Shown here in pieces: positions 8,968-17,629 of a stretch of DNA of 64,000 nt; position 1 is the first letter of the stretch; each line of letters begins with the position of its first letter. The stretch lies in assembly GCA_002748835.1 (NCBI GenBank), contig PDTL01000019.1:52700-116699 (forward strand). The letters are read 5' to 3'. Source of the stretch: Deltaproteobacteria bacterium (GTDB taxonomy: Bacteria > Desulfobacterota > Desulfobacteria > Desulfobacterales > GCA-2748835). Made by a program: the position numbers and the translations under genes. Below the pieces are notes generated by a model. It searched no databases. It was not told where the DNA came from and worked only from the letters and a program-made list of their open reading frames with translations.

Positions 8968-11412
8968 ATGGCAGAATCCGATAAAGACGACCTCATTAAT
9001 GTGATTGAAGATGAAAACACCAAAGTTGAGATTCCCACAGAACTGGCCTTGATGCCGGTCCGGGATATCGTGGTGTTTACCGATATGCTGCTGCCGCTGT
9101 TTGTCGGTCGGGAGAAGTCGGTTCAGGCCATGGAGCATGCGGTCGAGCATGACCAGTTTGTCTTTTTGGCTACCCAGATGAACCCGGATATTGAAAACCC
9201 CCGGGTGGATGACATCAACACCGTGGGAACGGTCGGTAAGATATTACGGATGCTCAAACTCCCGGACGGCCGGTTGAAGGCCCTGGTACAGGGGGTGGCG
9301 AAAGGGCGCATTGTCGATTACCTGGAACGGAAAAAATTCTACCGGGTCCGTATCGAGGTGATTGAAGATCAGGTGCTGAATGTCATGGATATGGAAGTCG
9401 AAGCCCTGATGCGAAATGTGAGAGAGCACAGTGAAAAAATTCTCGCCCTTCGCGGAGAGTTTAACGCGGATGTATCGGCTGTTCTGGAAAGTATTGACGA
9501 TCCAGGGAAACTTGCCGATCTTGTGGCGTCTAATCTGAAGCTCAAGGTGGAAGAAGCCCAGGTATTGCTGGAAACCACGGATATTGTGGAACGGCTTAAA
9601 ATCGTGAATGATTTTTTGTCCCGTGAAGTGGAACTGTCCACAATCCAGGCCCGCATCCAGAGCAATGTGCGCAACGAAATTACCAAGAATCAGAAAGATT
9701 ACTTCCTGCGCGAGCAGGTACGGGCCATTCATCGGGAGCTGGGTGAGACCGATGAAAAGATGGCTGAAATTGAAGAATATCAGGCCCGGATCAAAAAGGC
9801 CAGGATGCCGGGGGTTGCCAATGAAGAGGCCCTGCGGCAGCTCAAACGCCTCGAACAGATGCACGCGGATTCTTCCGAGGCCGGGATTGTCCGTACCTAC
9901 CTGGATTGGCTGGTGGAGCTGCCCTGGAGCCGGATGTCCCGGGATATGCTGGATATTGCCCGGGCCAAAAAGGTACTGGATACCGAACATTATGGGCTGG
10001 AAAAAGTGAAAGACCGGATCCTCGAATATCTGAGCGTGCGCAAGCTCAACCCGGATATGAAAGGCCCGATTCTTTGTTTTGTGGGCCCCCCGGGGGTGGG
10101 AAAAACCTCTCTGGGACGGTCCATCGCCAAAGCCATGAAACGAAAATTTATCCGGATCTCCCTGGGGGGCATCCGTGACGAGGCGGAGATCCGCGGACAT
10201 CGCCGGACCTATATCGGTGCCCTGCCAGGCCGGATCATCCAGGGGGTCAAAAACGCCGGCACACGGAACCCGGTTTTCATGATGGATGAGATCGACAAGA
10301 TCGGTGCGGATTTTCGGGGCGATCCCTCGTCGGCACTCCTCGAGGCCCTGGATCCGGAACAGAACAATGCATTCAGTGATCACTACCTGAACCTTCCCTT
10401 TGATCTGTCCCGGGTCATGTTCATCCTGACAGCCAATGCCACAGACACCATCCCGTCGGCGCTGCTGGACCGGATGGAGGTCATCCAGCTGTCCGGCTAT
10501 ACCCAGGAGGAAAAGGCGGCGATTGCCGATCAGTATCTGATTCCCCGCCAGATTAAGGAGAACGGTCTGACCAAACGTCATATCGCGTTCAACGCGGAAG
10601 CCGTGGATCGGATGATCGATGCCTATACATCCGAGTCCGGGCTCCGGAATCTGGAGCGGGAGATCGGAAAAGTCTGCCGCAAGGTGGCGCGCAAGCGGGC
10701 TGAAGGCAGTAAGAAAAAAGAGACCCTTACCGAAGCGAATCTCCATACATTCCTGGGTCCGCCCCAATATCTGCCGGAGCTGGACAAGGAAGAAAGCCAG
10801 GTCGGTCTCTCCACCGGTCTGGCCTGGACCTATACGGGGGGTGAGGTCTTATATGTGGAAGCGTCGCTCATTCCCGGCAAAGGGGAAATGATCATCACCG
10901 GCCAGATCGGCGAGGTTATGCAGGAATCCGCGCGGGCATCCCAGACCTACATCCGCGCCAATGCCAAGCGGTTTGGCGTGGATGAAAAACTGTTTGAAAA
11001 TTCCGATATCCATATTCATGTGCCGGCCGGTGCCATTCCAAAAGACGGGCCGTCCGCAGGCATTGCCATTACCACGGCACTGCTTTCCACCCTGACGCAA
11101 AAACCCGTGCGCAACGATGTGGCCATGACCGGAGAAATCACCCTTCGCGGTCGGGTGCTGCCCATCGGCGGTCTCAAGGAAAAGGCCCTGGGTGCCCTCC
11201 GCGGAGGCATTGAAACGGTGATCATTCCGGTCAAGAACGAAAAGGACTTGGTGGAAATCCCGGAAAATGTCAAGGACCGGCTTACCTTTGTCGCGGTCAG
11301 AACCATCGAGGAAGCCCTCGAGCTGACCATTGATGGTGTCTTTGACGTGCCGCCCGCCGCTTCTGAAAAAAACGGTGCAGCGGATGATCCGGAAGCGGGT
11401 GAAAAGGCCTGA
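8968..11412 (+). CDS. lon: ATP-dependent protease La (Lon)
   Basis: 814 residues, typical Lon length. It has an N-terminal substrate-binding domain (LALMPVRDIVVFTDMLLPLFVGR), an AAA+ module with Walker A GPPGVGKTSLG and Walker B VFMMDEID, and a C-terminal Ser-Lys protease domain with Ser696 in KDGPSAGIA and Lys737 in GGLKEKALGA. It degrades misfolded and regulatory proteins in the cytoplasm. The ATG at 8968 has GGGAG five nt upstream and is preferred to the in-frame ATG at 8956. It ends 3 nt before tsaB, so the two are probably co-transcribed. I saw no sigma32-type promoter upstream. Confidence 0.97.
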   Translation: MAESDKDDLINVIEDENTKVEIPTELALMPVRDIVVFTDMLLPLFVGREKSVQAMEHAVEHDQFVFLATQMNPDIENPRVDDINTVGTVGKILRMLKLPDGRLKALVQGVAKGRIVDYLERKKFYRVRIEVIEDQVLNVMDMEVEALMRNVREHSEKILALRGEFNADVSAVLESIDDPGKLADLVASNLKLKVEEAQVLLETTDIVERLKIVNDFLSREVELSTIQARIQSNVRNEITKNQKDYFLREQVRAIHRELGETDEKMAEIEEYQARIKKARMPGVANEEALRQLKRLEQMHADSSEAGIVRTYLDWLVELPWSRMSRDMLDIARAKKVLDTEHYGLEKVKDRILEYLSVRKLNPDMKGPILCFVGPPGVGKTSLGRSIAKAMKRKFIRISLGGIRDEAEIRGHRRTYIGALPGRIIQGVKNAGTRNPVFMMDEIDKIGADFRGDPSSALLEALDPEQNNAFSDHYLNLPFDLSRVMFILTANATDTIPSALLDRMEVIQLSGYTQEEKAAIADQYLIPRQIKENGLTKRHIAFNAEAVDRMIDAYTSESGLRNLEREIGKVCRKVARKRAEGSKKKETLTEANLHTFLGPPQYLPELDKEESQVGLSTGLAWTYTGGEVLYVEASLIPGKGEMIITGQIGEVMQESARASQTYIRANAKRFGVDEKLFENSDIHIHVPAGAIPKDGPSAGIAITTALLSTLTQKPVRNDVAMTGEITLRGRVLPIGGLKEKALGALRGGIETVIIPVKNEKDLVEIPENVKDRLTFVAVRTIEEALELTIDGVFDVPPAASEKNGAADDPEAGEKA

Positions 11413-11415
11413 TTG

Positions 11416-12123
11416 ATGCGCGTACTGGCTGTGGATACAACGGCGCATCTTTCCGGCATGGCGGTTGTGGACGCAACCGAAGGCGTGATCGCCGAGTCTT
11501 TGCTTGCCCGCGGCGCTACCCATTCAAAACACCTCATGAAGGGGATGCTTACCCTTCTTGAAGGGGCGGGTCTGGAAATGATGGATCTTTCCGGACTGGT
11601 ATCGGTTCGAGGTCCGGGCAGTTTTACCGGCCTTCGCATCGGTATCAGCACCCTGAAAGGTATTGCCGTGGCAACCGGGCTTCCCCTTGTGGGGGTATCA
11701 AGCCTGGATGCCCTGGCTGTGATGTACGCGGGACTTTCCTCCCGGTTGCTGCCCATGATCGATGCCCGAAAGCAGCAGGTGTTCGCCTGCCCCTATACGG
11801 CAGATGCGGGCGGCTGGCTGATTCCTGAGAGCGCTCCGGTCTCCATCCGGCCCGAGGCCTTGCTGGCATCCATGGATGCACCGTACCTGTGTGTCGGCAG
11901 CGGGGCCGTCTTGTACAAAGAAATGATTACCCATGTCTGGGGCCCGGATGCAGTCATCCCCTCACCGGTCATGAATCGGCTCTCCATGGAAGAAGTCGGC
12001 CGTATGGGAATCCGGCAGTTGCAGCAAGGGGATAAGGGGGATCCGGCAGCCCTGCTCCCCGCGTATGTGCGTAAATCCGATGCGGAGCTGAATCGAGACC
12101 TCGCCGCTGCGGCCCTGCCTTGA
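11416..12123 (+). CDS. tsaB: tRNA t6A biosynthesis protein TsaB
   Basis: 235 residues of the ASKHA fold: LAVDTTAHLSGMAVVD at the N-terminus, then GPGSFTGLRIGISTLKGIA, the signature of TsaB (YeaZ). In bacteria TsaB pairs with TsaD and TsaE to transfer the threonylcarbamoyl group to A37 of ANN-decoding tRNAs. The ATG at 11416 follows the lon stop by 3 nt. The window also has mtaB, which methylthiolates the t6A product, though not in the same operon. Confidence 0.92.
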   Translation: MRVLAVDTTAHLSGMAVVDATEGVIAESLLARGATHSKHLMKGMLTLLEGAGLEMMDLSGLVSVRGPGSFTGLRIGISTLKGIAVATGLPLVGVSSLDALAVMYAGLSSRLLPMIDARKQQVFACPYTADAGGWLIPESAPVSIRPEALLASMDAPYLCVGSGAVLYKEMITHVWGPDAVIPSPVMNRLSMEEVGRMGIRQLQQGDKGDPAALLPAYVRKSDAELNRDLAAAALP

Positions 12124-12264
12124 ATCCGAGAGTGTTGACAGCGCGCATGGGGTCTGATAAAGAGAATACAAGTGGCCATAGAAGAACCGCTTCACGGCGC
12201 TGCGGTTCAGACGCGAATGAATAAAACGTTTCGGAAAACAGCGTTCCGGGACGTTCTTTTTTTT

Positions 12265-13005
12265 ATGGAATTTAAATCAATGCAGACGTCAAACCCGTGG
12301 TATGACACCACCCGTCAGTCCGCGTTTCCGATCGCCAAACCGGGTTACGGATTTATCGCTGCAGCGGTGTTTGTCACCCTCACCGCAGCCCTCCTCGGAT
12401 GGAAACCGCTCGCTGTGATCGGCCTCGTGTTTGCCGCGTTCACTGCGTATTTCTTCAGGGATCCGGATCGGCTGATTCCGTCGGAACCCGGCTTGCTGGT
12501 ATCGCCGGCTGACGGAAAAATCATTGTCAGCGAAACGGTTGCGGACAATCCGGTAACCGGCGGCCCTGCGGTTAAGATCAGTGTCTTTATGTCTGTATTC
12601 AATGTGCATGTGAACCGGATTCCCGCATCCGGTGTGGTTGAGGATATCGTCTATCACGCCGGTTCCTTTGTCAATGCGGCCTTTGATAAAGCGTCTGACA
12701 AGAACGAACGAAACGCGGTGATCTTTCAAACCGATACCGGCATCCGGTATGGTGTGGTTCAGATCGCCGGCCTGATCGCCCGGCGCATTATCTGCGGTCT
12801 CAAACCCGGTGACCGGGTAACCCGGGGCAACCGTTTTGGTATGATCTGCTTCGGATCACGGCTCGATCTTTACTTGCCGGCGGATTTCAAACCCGCCATT
12901 TGTATGGGCCAAAAAGTAAAGGCAGGCGCCACCGTGCTGGGCACATTTTCACTTTGCCAGACCGATGAAGCCGGTTCGTCTGAAGGTGGCGTTCAAGCGA
13001 ACTGA
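12265..13005 (+). CDS. psd: Phosphatidylserine decarboxylase (short, soluble-loop type)
   Basis: About 246 residues. Two N-terminal membrane segments (IAAAVFVTLTAALLGW, AVIGLVFAAFTAYFF) are followed by the decarboxylase domain with SPADGKI, FMSVFNVHVNR and the self-cleavage site in CFGSRLDLYLP. Gly-Ser here replaces the LGST of the long E. coli enzyme, as in the short Psd family. Cleavage generates the pyruvoyl group that decarboxylates phosphatidylserine to phosphatidylethanolamine. The start is uncertain: ATGs at 12265 and 12280 and a GTG at 12172 are in frame and none has a good SD. pssA follows after 17 nt, giving the complete PE pathway in one operon. Confidence 0.92.
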   Translation: MEFKSMQTSNPWYDTTRQSAFPIAKPGYGFIAAAVFVTLTAALLGWKPLAVIGLVFAAFTAYFFRDPDRLIPSEPGLLVSPADGKIIVSETVADNPVTGGPAVKISVFMSVFNVHVNRIPASGVVEDIVYHAGSFVNAAFDKASDKNERNAVIFQTDTGIRYGVVQIAGLIARRIICGLKPGDRVTRGNRFGMICFGSRLDLYLPADFKPAICMGQKVKAGATVLGTFSLCQTDEAGSSEGGVQAN

Positions 13006-13022
13006 AACAGGGGAGGGGGTGT

Positions 13023-13781
13023 ATGAAAAAGCAGAAAAGCCATCCGTCTGAGAAGTTCAGAAAAGGGATTTATATTCTTCCCAATCTGTTTACCACGCTC
13101 AATCTTTTTTTCGGGTACATGTCCATCATTACAACGATCAAGGGAAACTATTTTGCCGCGGCCCAGTTCTTGTTCATTGCGGCGGTGTTCGACAACCTGG
13201 ACGGAAAAGTCGCACGGGCCACCAACACCACCAGTCAGTTCGGTATCGAATATGATTCACTGGCAGATCTTATCTCGTTTGGCGTGGCACCGGGGATGCT
13301 GGTCTATATGTGGGTGTTGCAGCCCATGGGACGCCTGGGATGGCTGGCGGCATTTCTGTACACGGCATGCGGTGCGCTTCGTCTGGCCCGTTTCAATACC
13401 CAGGCGGGAAGCGATACCGGCGATACCTTTCAGGGACTCCCCATCCCGGCCGGTGCCGGGATCTGCGCGGCCACGGTTCTCTTTTGCGAAAATTACCAGT
13501 TCACCCCGCATGTGTCCACCTATCTGTTTCTTGCCATGATGTACATGGTTTCGTTTCTCATGGTGAGCTCGGTGCGGTATCAGAGTTTCAAGAAACCCGA
13601 GCTGTTTAAGAAGATGAGTTTCAATATGCTGGTGCTCTTGATTCTCATCGTCAGTTTCATTGCTGCGGTCCCCTGCGCTGCATTTTTTGTTCTGGCAGTG
13701 ATCTACGTCATCTCCGGGCCGATCACCCTGTTGCCGTTTTTCAGAAAATCAGATAAGGTATCGAATATTGGCAGTCTTTGA
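13023..13781 (+). CDS. pssA: CDP-diacylglycerol-serine O-phosphatidyltransferase
   Basis: 252 residues with seven or eight membrane helices. The CDP-alcohol phosphotransferase motif D-x2-D-G-x2-A-R-x8-G-x3-D-x3-D is complete in DNLDGKVARATNTTSQFG followed by IEYDSLAD. It makes phosphatidylserine from CDP-diacylglycerol and serine in the inner membrane, the substrate for the upstream psd. SD GGGAGGGGG lies just before the ATG. The transcript ends at the strong hairpin at 13848. Confidence 0.95.
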   Translation: MKKQKSHPSEKFRKGIYILPNLFTTLNLFFGYMSIITTIKGNYFAAAQFLFIAAVFDNLDGKVARATNTTSQFGIEYDSLADLISFGVAPGMLVYMWVLQPMGRLGWLAAFLYTACGALRLARFNTQAGSDTGDTFQGLPIPAGAGICAATVLFCENYQFTPHVSTYLFLAMMYMVSFLMVSSVRYQSFKKPELFKKMSFNMLVLLILIVSFIAAVPCAAFFVLAVIYVISGPITLLPFFRKSDKVSNIGSL

Positions 13782-13847
13782 GCTATGAACATGCCGGACA
13801 CGATTCAGGTTGCCGGTCTCAGGGCAGACACCAGATAAAACACCCAG

Positions 13848-13885
13848 GATTGACGGTGAATGCGGTTTCACCGTCAATCCATTTT
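13848..13885 (+). terminator. Rho-independent terminator after psd-pssA
   Basis: A perfect 13-bp stem, GATTGACGGTGAA (13848-13860) with TTCACCGTCAATC (13867-13879), closes a 6-nt loop (TGCGGT) and is followed by a T-rich stretch (CATTTTT). It lies 67 nt past the pssA stop and before the greA SD. Confidence 0.88.
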
Positions 13886-13931
13886 TAATTTTAGCTGTTT
13901 AGTGCAAAAGAAATGGAATTAGGAGCCTAAC

Positions 13932-14399
13932 TTGGAGCGAACACCCATTACCCGGGAAGGGTACGACAGTCTCAAGAAAGAGCTGGAACACCTCAAAAGC
14001 ACGGAACGTCCGAATGTCATCAAAGCCATTGAAGTTGCGCGGGCCCACGGAGATCTTTCTGAAAATGCCGAGTATGATGCGGCAAAGGAACGTCAGGCAT
14101 TCATCGAAGCCCGTATCAATGAGCTTGAGTACAAGCTCGGAAGCGCCGATGTGATTGATCCGGGAATTTTGCCCAAGGATAAGGTGGTATTTGCGTCAAC
14201 GGTCATTCTTGAGAATATTGACACGGGTGACGAAGTGACCTATCAGCTGGTCGGCCAGGAAGAATCGGATATCGACAAGGGCAGGATTTCCATCAACAGC
14301 CCCCTGGGCCAGGCCATGCTGGGCAAACGGCCCGGTGATGAAGTGATTCTGCAGGCTCCGGGCGGAAAGCGCGCCTACGAGCTGATTGATATTGTATAG
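13932..14399 (+). CDS. greA: Transcription elongation factor GreA
   Basis: 155 residues. The N-terminal coiled-coil is seen (TREGYDSLKKELEHLKSTERPNVIKAI...ARAHGDLSENAEYDAAKERQAFIEARINELE), with the acidic DLSENAEYD tip that reaches into the RNA polymerase secondary channel. A C-terminal FKBP-like domain follows (SPLGQAMLGKRPGDEV). It rescues backtracked polymerase by stimulating transcript cleavage. Translation starts at a TTG (13932) with AGGAG 8 nt upstream, which also fits the family's usual N-terminus. It stands alone between the pssA terminator and rpoZ. Confidence 0.95.
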   Translation: MERTPITREGYDSLKKELEHLKSTERPNVIKAIEVARAHGDLSENAEYDAAKERQAFIEARINELEYKLGSADVIDPGILPKDKVVFASTVILENIDTGDEVTYQLVGQEESDIDKGRISINSPLGQAMLGKRPGDEVILQAPGGKRAYELIDIV

Positions 14400-14491
14400 A
14401 GGCCCGCATCTGGCAACTTGCCCCCATGCGTTTTTAACTGCCGGTCACCGTGTGACGGCAAACCTTGACACCATCAGATGGAGTGATGATT

Positions 14492-14704
14492 TTGGCCCGT
14501 GTAACTATCCAAGACTGTCTTGAAAAAGTCCCTAATCGGTTCGTACTGGTCCATATGGCTGCAAAGCGTGTACGCCAGATTCGTGAAGGATCCGAACGCC
14601 TGGTAACCATGACGAAAAATGAAGATGCGGTTACTTCTCTTCGGGAAATTGCCGCAGGTAAAATTACAATCGTACCGCCCGAAGAAGCAGAACAGCGTTC
14701 GTAG
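14492..14704 (+). CDS. rpoZ: DNA-directed RNA polymerase omega subunit
   Basis: About 70 residues: ARVTIQDCLEKVPNRFVLVHMAAKRVRQI is the conserved omega N-terminus, and the helical tail ends EEAEQRS. Omega helps assemble beta' into RNA polymerase. I choose the TTG at 14492 because GGAG (14480-14483) is then 8 nt upstream and the protein opens like other omegas; the in-frame ATG at 14486 is only 2 nt from that SD. ttcA follows on the same strand. Confidence 0.9.
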   Translation: MARVTIQDCLEKVPNRFVLVHMAAKRVRQIREGSERLVTMTKNEDAVTSLREIAAGKITIVPPEEAEQRS

Positions 14705-14726
14705 AAACAAGCTGTATCGATTTCGC

Positions 14727-15455
14727 GTGGCCCATCGTTCCAGATTCATAAAAAACGTGCATCGTGCTGTGAGCAGGGCGATGCACCAGTATGATATGCT
14801 CGCCGACGGCGACCGTGTTGCCGTGGGTCTCTCTGGCGGAAAAGACAGCCTCGCTCTCCTGGATCTGCTGGCGGTTCGTCGCGAATACGCCCCCATTGAT
14901 TACCAGTTGGAACCCGTTTATATCGACCCCGGATTCCCGGGCGGTTTCTCAGATCAGCTCAAAGCCCACTGCGACGCCAGAGGCCTCCCGTTTCATGTGC
15001 ACAGGACAGACCACGGCATTCTGGCCCACCGTCCGGAAAACCAGGCCAGTGCCTGTTTTCTCTGTGCCCGTCTCCGCCGGAAAGCCCTGTTTGAACATTG
15101 CCGCGATGCCGGATGCAACAAGCTGGCACTGGGGCATCACAAGGACGACATCATCGAAACCTTTTTTCTCAACCTCTGCTACGCCGGACACATCAGCACC
15201 ATGGTGCCGTCGCAGACCTTGTTTGACGGGGCACTCACCGTCATTCGGCCATTGGCTTTTCTCGATGAATCCGCTATAGAAACGTATTCAAGGCAGCAGG
15301 CTTTTCCCATATGTGAAAATCCCTGTCCGTCTGCCGGGAGATCCAAACGGCAGGAAATCAAGGCCCTGCTGAGCGAATTGTATGCTAAAAGCCCGCACGT
15401 GAAAGGGAATATCTTTCATTCCCTGCAACATGTGCGATCCGACTATCTGTTATAA
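14727..15455 (+). CDS. ttcA: tRNA 2-thiocytidine (s2C32) biosynthesis protein TtcA
   Basis: About 242 residues of the PP-loop ATPase family. It has the P-loop LSGGKDSLALLD, the CxxC in ACFLCARLRRKALFE that ligates the Fe-S cluster in TtcA, and GHHKDDIIETFFLNLCY. The protein thiolates cytidine 32 of some tRNAs using ATP. The start is not clear: the frame is open back into rpoZ (ATG at 14619), the GTG at 14727 is the first plausible start past the rpoZ stop, and no SD is convincing. Two other tRNA-modification genes (mtaB, mnmA) lie 1-3 kb downstream on the other strand. Confidence 0.9.
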   Translation: MAHRSRFIKNVHRAVSRAMHQYDMLADGDRVAVGLSGGKDSLALLDLLAVRREYAPIDYQLEPVYIDPGFPGGFSDQLKAHCDARGLPFHVHRTDHGILAHRPENQASACFLCARLRRKALFEHCRDAGCNKLALGHHKDDIIETFFLNLCYAGHISTMVPSQTLFDGALTVIRPLAFLDESAIETYSRQQAFPICENPCPSAGRSKRQEIKALLSELYAKSPHVKGNIFHSLQHVRSDYLL

Positions 15456-15521
15456 CCCGTCTGTTCAGGCGGTATTTCCGGAGATTGGGCCGCGACTGCA
15501 CAACCGGTTGCGAGACAGACG

Positions 15522-16295
15522 ATGATTGATATCCAAAAACAGCGTGACCATCGCAATATTCCCATCAACAAGGTGGGGATCAAGAACCTGCGGTATCCCA
15601 TCCGGGTGCTTGACAGAGAAAAGGGCACCCAGTCCACCATTGCCAACATCAATATGTCTGTCGGTCTGCCCCATGATACCAAGGGCACCCACATGAGCCG
15701 CTTTGTGGAAATGCTCCATGTGATACGGACCGAAGAGGTTTCTTTAAAAACCCTGTCTGAAATCCTGTTTCAGATGAAAGATCACCTGGATGCCGTTTCA
15801 GCGCACATCCAGGTCTCATTTCCCTACTTTATCCGCAAGGAAGCACCGGTCAGCAAATCCCCCGGGCTCATGGACTACACCTGCATCTTCGAAGGCTCCT
15901 GTGACCCTAACGGACATGTCGACCTGATCTCTGAAGTGGTGGTTCCCATTTCGTCGGTCTGCCCGTGTTCAAAGGAGATCAGTGCGGAAGGGGCCCACAA
16001 CCAGCGCGGAGAAGTGCGGCTGCGGACCCGGTTTAAGCACTTTATCTGGATCGAAGACATGATACGGCTGGTGGAAAACGCCGCGTCCTGCGAAGTCTAT
16101 TCTGTGTTGAAACGAACCGATGAGAAATACGTCACCGAAGCTGCCTACAACAACCCCAAGTTTGTAGAAGATATTGTCCGCGACGTGGCCGTGTCCATCA
16201 AGGAGGATCCGAATATCTACTGGTTTGAAGTCAGTGCTGAAAATTTCGAGTCCATTCACAACCACAGCGCTTATGCCTATATCTCAAGCGATTAG
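15522..16295 (+). CDS. folE2: GTP cyclohydrolase FolE2 (type IB)
   Basis: 257 residues with the FolE2 signatures: THMSRFVEML near residue 56, the zinc-binding catalytic Cys region SSVCPCSKEIS near 145-155, AHNQRGEVR, and EDMIRLVENAASCEVYSVLKR. It opens GTP to 7,8-dihydroneopterin triphosphate, the first step of folate (and possibly queuosine) synthesis. FolE2 replaces FolE and can work with metals other than zinc. Its stop overlaps the stop of the convergent mtaB by 3 nt, so there is no room for a terminator. Confidence 0.96.
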   Translation: MIDIQKQRDHRNIPINKVGIKNLRYPIRVLDREKGTQSTIANINMSVGLPHDTKGTHMSRFVEMLHVIRTEEVSLKTLSEILFQMKDHLDAVSAHIQVSFPYFIRKEAPVSKSPGLMDYTCIFEGSCDPNGHVDLISEVVVPISSVCPCSKEISAEGAHNQRGEVRLRTRFKHFIWIEDMIRLVENAASCEVYSVLKRTDEKYVTEAAYNNPKFVEDIVRDVAVSIKEDPNIYWFEVSAENFESIHNHSAYAYISSD

Positions 16296-17629
16296 TCGCA
16301 TTTTCCTTTCGTCACCCTACCCGTTATGGATCCGTCAGCGGCAACCGAAATCCCCGTCACATTTACAATCCGGTTTTTCAGACCGGGATCCCCTGGGGCA
16401 AATACCGTGAGATAATGATCGGACACTCCGCGGATGCGCCCGTCTGGCTGGAGTGTTTTTTCAAACAAGACCTTCAGGGGGCCGTCAGACAGGGCCTGTG
16501 TTGCAAACGCATGGGTTTTTTCAGCGCCCAGCTCCCGCAGCAGGCGCGCACGGCCGCTGGCTGTATGTCCCGGCACTGGATCGGGAAATCCGGCTGCCGG
16601 TGTTCCCGGCCGCGGAGAAAAGGGGAATACATGCAGATGACTGATGGGGAGCCCGGCAATCCGTTCGCGTGTTCGCTCAAACGCCGCATCCGACTCGCCG
16701 GGAAATCCGACCATCACATCGATGCCAATGGCTGCTGACGGTATCCGGGAATGTATTTCCCTTATCCGCTCTGAGAAAAAGGCAAAATCATAGGGCCGTT
16801 TCATCTGTTTCAGGAGGGTGTCATCTCCGTTCTGGAGGGGCACATGAAAGTGCCGGCAGATGCGGGGGCTGTTTTCCGCCAGCACGAGCAACTCATCGGT
16901 GACCTCAGCCGGCTCAATGGAACCAAAGCGGATTCGCGGGATATTGGTTTCTGAAAGCATCCGCCGGGTGATGGCCGCCAGATCGGTGGGGGGGTGCAGG
17001 TCATGGCCGTACATTCCCAGATGAATCCCGGCAAGAATCACTTCCCGGCACTGGGACGCGGCAAGCCCTCTCACCTGGGAGACCACTTCATCTGCTGCCA
17101 TGGAGCGGCTGCGACCCCGGGTGTACGGGACAATGCAGTAGGTACAAAAGGCGTTGCAGCCATCTTGAATTTTCAGGTGCTGCCGGGTCCGGGCGCGGTC
17201 CGTGACCACGGGAAAAGGGAGGAACCGGGTGTCATCACAGTGGTTCCGTTGGAGTGCACAGGCTTGGGGACGCCTTTCAGGGGGCAGCAGGGACAGGGTG
17301 TGTACCTGTTCACAGATGCGGGGTTTGTCCCGGTGATCGATGATGGCATGCACCCCAGTGATGTCTGAAATGGCCGGTGACGCGATTTGGGTATAACAGC
17401 CGGTGATAACGATAACCGCCTGCGGGGCCGACCGAATCAGGCGCCGGGCCGCCTGGCGTGACTGGACGCCGGCCCGGCCGGTGACCGCACAGGTATTTAA
17501 AATACAGGCATCTGCCTCAGAGACGGCGTCTGTCCGTATCCAGCCGGATGAAATCAGCATCTGGGCAATGGCATCGGATTCATACTGGTTGACCTTACAT
17601 CCCAGGGTCTGAATGAAAAAATGGTTCAT
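16292..17629 (-). CDS. mtaB: tRNA (N6-threonylcarbamoyladenosine(37)-C2)-methylthiotransferase MtaB
   Basis: 445 residues. The UPF0004 domain has three cluster cysteines (TLGCKVNQYES, LNTCAVTGRA, TGCYTQ), and the radical-SAM CxxxCxxC is in DGCNAFCTYCIVPYTRGRSRS. A TRAM-like tail (LFEKTLQPDGRIRGVSDHYLTV) follows. TLGCKVN distinguishes MtaB from MiaB and RimO. It adds a methylthio group to t6A37 of tRNA. Its ATG is immediately adjacent to the mnmA stop, so both are in one operon of tRNA-modification enzymes. Confidence 0.95.
   Translation of the reverse strand: MNHFFIQTLGCKVNQYESDAIAQMLISSGWIRTDAVSEADACILNTCAVTGRAGVQSRQAARRLIRSAPQAVIVITGCYTQIASPAISDITGVHAIIDHRDKPRICEQVHTLSLLPPERRPQACALQRNHCDDTRFLPFPVVTDRARTRQHLKIQDGCNAFCTYCIVPYTRGRSRSMAADEVVSQVRGLAASQCREVILAGIHLGMYGHDLHPPTDLAAITRRMLSETNIPRIRFGSIEPAEVTDELLVLAENSPRICRHFHVPLQNGDDTLLKQMKRPYDFAFFSERIREIHSRIPSAAIGIDVMVGFPGESDAAFERTRERIAGLPISHLHVFPFSPRPGTPAAGFPDPVPGHTASGRARLLRELGAEKTHAFATQALSDGPLKVLFEKTLQPDGRIRGVSDHYLTVFAPGDPGLKNRIVNVTGISVAADGSITGRVTKGKCD

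Noticed and set aside
9244..10767. Long minus-strand frame (507 codons) inside lon
   Set aside because: Antisense shadow of the well-conserved Lon coding sequence.
16292..16295. Overlapping stop codons of convergent folE2 and mtaB
   Set aside because: Compact convergent ends are ordinary in dense genomes and need no special explanation.
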